A DNA stretch of 9,449 nt, from assembly GCA_002732845.1 (NCBI GenBank), contig NVSZ01000082.1, positions 1 through 9,449 on the forward strand, read 5' to 3'. Positions 5,442 through 9,449 of the stretch are shown piece by piece; position 1 is the first letter of the stretch, and each line of letters starts with the position of its first letter. The translations under genes and the position numbers were made by a program. Below the pieces are notes generated by a model. The model was not told the DNA's origin. It saw nothing but the letters and a program-made list of their open reading frames with translations, and searched no databases. This stretch comes from Rhodospirillaceae bacterium (lineage in GTDB: Bacteria; Pseudomonadota; Alphaproteobacteria; Rhodospirillales; Magnetovibrionaceae).

Positions 5442-7724
5442 ATGACGGGTTTTTTGAAAAAGGCGTTTAGTTTTGATCGCGTGATTGGGTTGATCTTGCT
5501 GGGCGTGTTGTTGACGGTATCCAGAATTGACCCGTATCCGGTTGAATTTTTGCGCGAAAAAAGCTTTGATTTTTATCAGCAGTTCAAGCCCAGAATTCCC
5601 CCCAAACCCGAAGACCGCATGGTCACCATCATCGATATCGACGAACGCAGCCTGAAAGAAATTGGTCAGTTCCCATGGTCGCGCAAGATCATGGCCCAGT
5701 TGGTGATGAACCTGCACAATATGCAGATTGGCGTGACCGCATTCGATATTGTGTTTGCGGAACCCGACCGCATGAACCCTCAGGGCATTGCCAAAGCTTT
5801 GGATGGGCTTGATGAGGAGACCCGCAAAAAAATCAGTGCGCTGGACAGTTATGATGAAACGTTCGGCCGCATCGTCGGTCAGGCCAACGTGGTTTTGGGG
5901 CAAGCGGGGTATTGGGATCAATTGCCCAATACGGCGGGCAAGCCGTTTAAAAAATCAGTGGCGGTGCGTAAAATGTCAAAAAGTGCGCCAGATCCTACCG
6001 ATTTTCTGAACGAAATCCCCACCTTGATCCGAAACTTGCCGGTTTTGGAAAAGAACATTAAGGGCGTGGGCATGTTTTCGTTGAATCCATCGTTGGATGG
6101 CATCATTCGCGAAATTCCGCTGGTCAGCAAACACAATGGGGATTTGTACCCGACGTTGTCGATCGAAGCCATTCGCGTCGGTTTTCAGGTGTCGACGTTG
6201 CTGGCCGAGGTTAATGATTTGGGTATTCAGGCCATCGGCGTGGCCCCCAAAAGTAAGATCAAGCCGAAGGGCTTAAAAATCTCCACCGATGCGCGCGGCA
6301 TGGTGCGTCCGTATTTTGCTAAACACGACAAGTCCCTCTATGTATCGGCTGCCGACGTTTTAAATGGCACGGTTGATAAATCCAAAATTGCCGGGAAAAT
6401 CGGTTTTGTCGGAACCTCTGCGGTGGGGCTGTTGGATATTCGGTCCACGCCGATTGATGCTCTGATTCCGGGGGTCGAAGTGCACGCCCAAATGATTGAA
6501 AACGCCATCGCCATTGACCGGGACGTGGGGATCGTTTCTGCGGATCTGTTTTTAAAACGGCCCTTTTTGGTTAAGGGGGTTGAGCTGACCTTGGTCGCCT
6601 TGGGTGGTCTGATCATGATCATTATCGTGCCGATGTTGGGGGCTACGCGGTCTTTGATTGTGTTCCTTGTGTTGGCCGGGGGGGCCTCGGCCAGTTCTTG
6701 GTATATGTTTGCCGAACAACGGGTGTTATTGGATGCGACTTTTGCGGTGATTTCGACGTTCCTGTTGTATTCGACGTTGACGTACATGAATTTCACCCGT
6801 GAAGAAACCGCAAAACGGCAAACCCGCGATGCGTTTTCAAAATACCTGTCGCCCGATATGGTCAAGGTTGTTGCGGAAAACCCTGACCAATTAAAATTGG
6901 GCGGCGAGTCACGCGATATGACGTTGCTGTTTTGCGATGTGCGTGGTTTTACCACCATTTCCGAACAGTTTGATGCCCAAGGTCTGACCGCCCTTATTAA
7001 TAAGCTTCTGACCCCCTTAACCAACGTCATTTTGGCGCGCAAAGGCACCGTCGATAAGTACATGGGCGATTGCATCATGGCGTTTTGGAATGCTCCGCTG
7101 GACGATGCCGAACACGCCAAACATGGTTGCATATCGGCGTTGGAAATGTTGGCCGAAATGGACCCGTTAAACGAACGTCTGGAAATCGAAGCCATCGAAG
7201 AAGGCCGTAAGCACATTCCGTTAAAGGTCGGTTTGGGCCTGAATTCTGGCGAATGCGTGGTCGGCAACATGGGCTCGGATCAACGCTTTGATTATTCGGT
7301 TCTGGGCGACACCGTGAATTTGGCGGCGCGTTTAGAAGGCCAATCTAAAAACTATGGTGTGCGCATTGTTATTGGCCATTCAACCTGGACCCAAGTGCCC
7401 ATGTTGGCGACCGTAGAGCTCGATTTCATTCAGGTAAAAGGCAAGACGTCCGGCACACGTATTTTTGCTTTGTTGGGCGACGAAGACATGGCCCAGCAAG
7501 CCGATTTTCTCGCCTATAAAGCCCAAATTGATAAAATGTTGGACACCTATAAGTCTCAAGATTGGGACGGTGCCCTCAAAGAAATCGATATAACTCGTGA
7601 GCTGGGCAAGGATTTTGATATCGACGAAACTTTCTACGAACTCTACATAGACCGCATCGCCGACTACAAAGAAACGCCACCCACAGCGGACTGGGATGGC
7701 GTGTTTATTGCGACAACGAAGTAG
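5442..7724 (+). CDS. CHASE2-domain class III adenylate cyclase, membrane-bound
   Basis: Makes cAMP from ATP, probably in response to a periplasmic signal. The 760 residues show an N-terminal membrane segment (about 13-27), a periplasmic CHASE2 sensor (about 35-365, with VTIIDIDERSL and FDIVFAEPDR), and three further membrane segments (about 377-399, 402-423 and 429-448). A helical linker (450-490) with FSKYLSPDMV leads to the catalytic domain (about 490-680). Catalytic residues are present: metal-binding Asp499 (FCDVRGFT) and Asp543 (KYMGD), purine-binding Lys539, and Asn626 and Arg630 (DTVNLAAR). Ser619 occupies the second purine-specifying position, as in class IIIb adenylate cyclases, many of which respond to bicarbonate. 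A helical, TPR-like C-terminus follows (683-745). The ATG has AGAGGG 10 nt upstream. It is divergent from the secretion operon and followed by a small ABM gene after 38 bp. Confidence 0.94.
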   Translation: MTGFLKKAFSFDRVIGLILLGVLLTVSRIDPYPVEFLREKSFDFYQQFKPRIPPKPEDRMVTIIDIDERSLKEIGQFPWSRKIMAQLVMNLHNMQIGVTAFDIVFAEPDRMNPQGIAKALDGLDEETRKKISALDSYDETFGRIVGQANVVLGQAGYWDQLPNTAGKPFKKSVAVRKMSKSAPDPTDFLNEIPTLIRNLPVLEKNIKGVGMFSLNPSLDGIIREIPLVSKHNGDLYPTLSIEAIRVGFQVSTLLAEVNDLGIQAIGVAPKSKIKPKGLKISTDARGMVRPYFAKHDKSLYVSAADVLNGTVDKSKIAGKIGFVGTSAVGLLDIRSTPIDALIPGVEVHAQMIENAIAIDRDVGIVSADLFLKRPFLVKGVELTLVALGGLIMIIIVPMLGATRSLIVFLVLAGGASASSWYMFAEQRVLLDATFAVISTFLLYSTLTYMNFTREETAKRQTRDAFSKYLSPDMVKVVAENPDQLKLGGESRDMTLLFCDVRGFTTISEQFDAQGLTALINKLLTPLTNVILARKGTVDKYMGDCIMAFWNAPLDDAEHAKHGCISALEMLAEMDPLNERLEIEAIEEGRKHIPLKVGLGLNSGECVVGNMGSDQRFDYSVLGDTVNLAARLEGQSKNYGVRIVIGHSTWTQVPMLATVELDFIQVKGKTSGTRIFALLGDEDMAQQADFLAYKAQIDKMLDTYKSQDWDGALKEIDITRELGKDFDIDETFYELYIDRIADYKETPPTADWDGVFIATTK

Positions 7725-7762
7725 GGGGCTAACCCTTCAATACCATACCAAAGGATTTAAAT

Positions 7763-8083
7763 ATGTTTATCGCCATGAACCGTTTTCGCATCGTTAAGGG
7801 CGAAGAAGCTGAATTTGAACGCATCTGGGCCGAACGCGAAACCCATCTCGCCGAAGTCCCCGGATTCGTCGAATTCCATCTCCTGCGCGGCCCCGAACTC
7901 GAAGACCACAGCCTCTACATCTCCCACACAGAATGGGAAAACGAAGACAACTTCACAGACTGGACAAACTCAGACGCCTTTAGAAAAGCCCACGCCAAAG
8001 CCGGCGACAGCAGCAAAAAAAGCGTCTACATGGGCCGGCCACAGTTTGAAGGGTTTACGTCGGTGCAGACGGTTGGGGGGTAG
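7763..8083 (+). CDS. ABM-fold monooxygenase, probable IsdG/HmoA-like haem-degrading enzyme
   Basis: Small dimeric ferredoxin-like protein of the antibiotic biosynthesis monooxygenase (ABM) family. The 106 residues include Asn6 (FIAMNRF), Trp67 and His77 (DWTNSDAFRKAH), which are the spacing and identities of the catalytic triad of IsdG-type haem oxygenases. The central VPGFVEFHLLRGP strand and the HTEWEN strand fit the fold. It probably opens cytoplasmic haem to release iron, though other ABM proteins act on quinones or are of unknown role. The ATG has AAGGA (7751-7755) 7 nt upstream. It lies 38 bp after the cyclase gene on the same strand and may be cotranscribed. No haem uptake gene or Fur-like box was seen nearby. 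The codons are strongly C-ending, as is the end of the cyclase gene. The fold is fairly sure and the haem role moderately so. Confidence 0.82.
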   Translation: MFIAMNRFRIVKGEEAEFERIWAERETHLAEVPGFVEFHLLRGPELEDHSLYISHTEWENEDNFTDWTNSDAFRKAHAKAGDSSKKSVYMGRPQFEGFTSVQTVGG

Positions 8084-8132
8084 GGTGAGGTGAATCAATT
8101 TAGTGAGCTGTTACCGTAATTTCGTAGTTGCA

Positions 8133-8152
8133 GTATACTGTCCCCGTAATTG
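8133..8152 (-). repeat. GACAGTATAC repeat, left copy (inverted)
   Basis: On the minus strand it reads CAATTACGGGGACAGTATAC, which matches 8935-8954 on the plus strand at 18 of 20 bases. A second, degenerate copy (AATTACGG then ACAG) lies 30 bp further left at about 8108-8121. It lies between the ABM gene and the lipoprotein start and should not be read as coding. Confidence 0.8.
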
Positions 8153-8170
8153 CACACAAATGAATGCTCT

Positions 8171-8176
8171 GGGGGA
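8171..8176 (+). promoter_or_regulatory. Ribosome binding site supporting the GTG start of the lipoprotein
   Basis: GGGGGA ends 4 nt before GTG (8181-8183). The alternative in-frame starts, GTG at 8103 and ATG at 8160, lack a Shine-Dalgarno sequence, and the first would run through the repeat. Confidence 0.5.
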
Positions 8177-8180
8177 TGGG

Positions 8181-8885
8181 GTGGCGAAAACACACATAGT
8201 AATGGCTCTGGCGGCGGCTCTGGCTGTCTCTGCTTGCCAAACGGCGACAATTTATTCAACCGAAGTCAAGCACCCTGAGCAGTTTCAAAGAGTGATCAAC
8301 GGCGGGCTAGGCATACAATTCGATGACAATATAGAGAAGCTAAAAGAACTTGGCCTTGTGCCTAAGAAGTACCCACGAAAACAATACGAAGTGGGTAAAT
8401 GGAGGACACCTTTAAGCAAATCGGAAGGTTTCTTCAACTTTGGTAAAGAAGCCGTTGCAGGGCCAATATCGCAGAAAATATTTAACATTAATGGCTACAG
8501 AGTGTACGGCGTTCAACGGTATGTGAGCCATTTTGCGTCCTGCGAGGAAGACTTTGAACTCCTGAAGACCCAGATTGAACAGAAATATCCAAGCCTTCAC
8601 TCCAGCTACAAGCGGTACAAACTTGGAGAGCATCGTAGCGTGTCATTCTACGAAGGAAAAGGACGATATCAATTCAGCTCTGACCCTAGGTATTTTGGGC
8701 GTTCTATATCGTTGACATGTTCAATTCAAACGAGTGGTGACCAAGTTATCGGGTCTATGTTGTTTATGAATTATTCTGAAGACTATGAAACGAAGAAATT
8801 ACTAAGGGCAGAACAGAAACAGGTCTTCCAAAAAGCAAGCTCAGGTCGCCTAAATAGTAAAGGCCTAAACTCTAATGAACTGTGA
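8181..8885 (+). CDS. Putative lipoprotein of unknown function
   Basis: I do not recognise the family. From the GTG at 8181 the product has 234 residues. It begins with a basic Lys, a hydrophobic stretch (about residues 5-18, IVMALAAALAVSA) and a lipobox VSAC with Cys at residue 19, so it should be exported, lipidated and anchored facing the periplasm. The mature part is mixed alpha/beta in character, rich in Lys, Tyr and Phe. It has two further Cys residues (SCEED and LTCSI) that could form a disulfide, and a charged Lys/Gln-rich C-terminus (KKLLRAEQKQVFQK). An in-frame extension to GTG 8103 exists but crosses a repeat and would bury the signal peptide, so it is not used. Base composition looks more AT-rich than the neighbouring genes. 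The inverted repeats on both sides suggest that it was acquired. Confidence 0.72.
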   Translation: MAKTHIVMALAAALAVSACQTATIYSTEVKHPEQFQRVINGGLGIQFDDNIEKLKELGLVPKKYPRKQYEVGKWRTPLSKSEGFFNFGKEAVAGPISQKIFNINGYRVYGVQRYVSHFASCEEDFELLKTQIEQKYPSLHSSYKRYKLGEHRSVSFYEGKGRYQFSSDPRYFGRSISLTCSIQTSGDQVIGSMLFMNYSEDYETKKLLRAEQKQVFQKASSGRLNSKGLNSNEL

Positions 8886-8915
8886 GTCTACATCATTCAG
8901 TTCTGAAATTCCGAG

Positions 8916-8935
8916 CAATTCCGAGGACAGTACAC
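8916..8935 (+). repeat. GACAGTA repeat, inner right copy
   Basis: CAATTCCGAGGACAGTACAC matches the adjoining 8935-8954 unit at 17 of 20 bases in direct orientation. A truncated AATTCCGAG unit precedes it at 8907-8915, so the right cluster is a short degenerate tandem array. Confidence 0.75.
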
Positions 8936-8954
8936 AATTCCGGAGACAGTATAC
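8935..8954 (+). repeat. GACAGTATAC repeat, outer right copy
   Basis: CAATTCCGGAGACAGTATAC is the partner of the inverted left copy at 8133-8152, with 18 of 20 bases identical. It lies 50 bp after the lipoprotein stop codon. Confidence 0.8.
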
Positions 8955-8990
8955 CAATTAGCTGAAGCCTGAACTCATACATCCCAAGTC

Positions 8991-9024
8991 GTGGATACGC
9001 GGATCAGGTCCGCGCATGACGGGC
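8991..9024. repeat. Dispersed palindromic repeat with CGCGGA/TCCGCG hairpin
   Basis: CGCGGA (8998-9003) and TCCGCG (9009-9014) form a 6-bp GC-rich stem with a 5-nt loop. The flanks GTGGAT and CATGACGGGC fit a class of short intergenic palindromes, widespread in proteobacteria, that contain the pattern GTGGAT...GGTC...CATGACG. The spurious reverse-strand translation RGPDPRIHDLG is typical of that class. Assignment is from recall, not from a search. Confidence 0.65.
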
Positions 9025-9046
9025 TTTTTCCTTTTCCAACTTATCT

Positions 9047-9091
9047 CGTCATTCCCGCCCCCTTCACCGTCATTCCCGTGAAAACGGGAAT
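9047..9091. repeat. CGTCATTCCCG repeat with perfect GAAA-loop hairpin
   Basis: CGTCATTCCCG occurs twice (9047-9057 and 9068-9078, 21 bp apart). The second copy leads into a perfect 8-bp hairpin, ATTCCCGT (9072-9079), loop GAAA, ACGGGAAT (9084-9091). The first copy lacks the second arm. This is the familiar dispersed CGTCATTCCCG...CGGGAATC element. A T-run does not follow, so it is not a rho-independent terminator. Confidence 0.8.
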
Positions 9092-9156
9092 CTAGGGCAA
9101 CAGGTGTGATGCTAACATCTCGACAGGCCGTTTGATTAGGCACCATACTGTCGCTC

Positions 9157-9447
9157 ATGAAACAACCCTGCGTTTATATTCTCGCCAGCAAACGAAACGG
9201 CACGCTTTATATTGGTGTGACCAGCGCCCCCGCACGGCGGATGGGAGAACACCGAAACGATCAAGGGGAAGGTTTCACGCACAAGCATGGTGTTCACCGT
9301 CTGGTTTACATTGAGCCTCACGACACCATGGAAGCGGCGATTGTTCGCGAAAAACAAATCAAAAAATGGAACCGCGCTTGGAAGATCGAGCTGATAGAGA
9401 AGGGCAATCCACAGTGGCTCGATTTATATGATCAGCTCCTGGGCTAA
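9157..9447 (+). CDS. Small GIY-YIG nuclease-superfamily protein (YhbQ/UPF0213-like)
   Basis: A 96-residue single-domain GIY-YIG protein, complete, with its TAA ending 2 bases before the window end. Visible are the two-part signature VYI (6-8) and YIG (18-20), the conserved Arg28 in ARRMGEHR, His32, and metal-binding Glu65 in REKQIKKWNR. The family's usual C-terminal NPQWLDL is also present. It should therefore be capable of metal-dependent phosphodiester cleavage, although the cellular role of these short stand-alone proteins is poorly defined. Larger relatives include UvrC and homing endonucleases. The ATG lacks a clear Shine-Dalgarno sequence; the weak AGG at 9139-9141 is too distant. It stands alone, 66 bp after the hairpin repeat, a neighbourhood in which such genes are often seen (recall). 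No other domain is fused. Confidence 0.92.
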   Translation: MKQPCVYILASKRNGTLYIGVTSAPARRMGEHRNDQGEGFTHKHGVHRLVYIEPHDTMEAAIVREKQIKKWNRAWKIELIEKGNPQWLDLYDQLLG

Positions 9448-9449
9448 AA

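Larger units (their letters stand above)
8108..8954. mobile_element. Candidate non-autonomous cassette: lipoprotein gene between inverted repeat clusters
   Basis: Left cluster: 8133-8152 plus a degenerate outer copy at about 8108-8121. Right cluster: 8916-8935 and 8935-8954. The clusters carry the same repeat in opposite orientation and enclose just the lipoprotein gene. The inner left copy matches the outer right copy at 18 of 20 bases. No transposase lies inside. CAATT-AG-like bases flank both sides (8096-8103 and 8955-8961), but these may be part of the repeat unit, so a target duplication cannot be called. From memory, the core GGGACAGTATAC resembles repeats found near IS200-like or REP-associated transposases. 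Mobility is an inference. Confidence 0.45.

Noticed and set aside
5415..5921. 168-codon minus-strand open frame over the cyclase start
   Set aside because: It overlaps the CHASE2 coding region and would cover the cyclase ribosome binding site. The translation shows no domain.
6338..7270. 310-codon open frame on the minus strand inside the cyclase
   Set aside because: It lies wholly antisense to a well-supported cyclase with intact motifs. Its translation has no recognisable domain and is a composition shadow.
8096..8110. Target site duplication flanking the lipoprotein cassette
   Set aside because: CAATT-AG-like bases occur on both sides, but AATT is also part of the repeat unit and the two flanks differ in length.
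8907..8954. CRISPR-like array
   Set aside because: There are only two to three degenerate units with no spacers between them and no cas genes nearby.
8998..9030. Rho-independent terminator
   Set aside because: The T-run (9025-9029) starts 10 nt after the stem and is not part of the hairpin, and the hairpin belongs to a dispersed repeat.
9141..9150. Possible extra GACAGTAT repeat copy before the GIY-YIG gene
   Set aside because: Only 8 bases match and the flanking part of the unit is absent, so chance is the simpler explanation.
8958..9158. 66-codon minus-strand open frame in the repeat region
   Set aside because: Its translation (RGPDPRIHDLG, SRFHGNDGE) is the usual by-product of dispersed palindromes and not a protein gene.

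Overview
The window reads as an alphaproteobacterium-like chromosome segment, possibly marine and Rhodospirillales-like. This is an inference from the gene families (Pom-type flagellar stator, CHASE2 adenylate cyclase, type I secretion pair) and from dispersed palindromes of a kind common in such genomes. There is no rRNA or tRNA to confirm it. Eight protein genes are supported.

Left half, minus strand, read from about 5060 down to 1: a type I secretion ATPase/permease (2685-5060) with an unusual C-terminal tail of about 220 residues rich in Lys, Ala and Pro; its HlyD-family periplasmic adaptor (1350-2669), 15 nt downstream; then, after a 167-bp AT-rich gap, flagellar stator genes motA (382-1182) and motB (1-366, cut by the window edge). 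The first pair would carry a protein from the cytoplasm across the inner membrane and periplasm. No outer-membrane TolC partner and no secreted substrate lies in the window. MotA and MotB form the ion channel that drives the flagellar motor.

Centre: a 381-bp divergent intergenic region (5061-5441) with three inverted repeats. From it, on the plus strand, runs a membrane CHASE2-class III adenylate cyclase (5442-7724) with all catalytic residues intact. It is followed after 38 bp by a small ABM-fold protein (7763-8083) carrying the Asn/Trp/His triad of IsdG-type haem-degrading monooxygenases.

Right end, accessory in character: an unrecognised lipoprotein gene (8181-8885) is enclosed by inverted copies of a 20-bp repeat, two copies on each side, and looks like a small mobile cassette without a transposase. 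Next come hairpin-forming dispersed repeats (about 8990-9091), and then a complete small GIY-YIG nuclease gene (9157-9447).

The most unusual items are the repeat-bounded lipoprotein cassette, the basic tail on the secretion ATPase, and the palindromes beside the GIY-YIG gene. No complete new multi-gene system is proven by this sequence alone.
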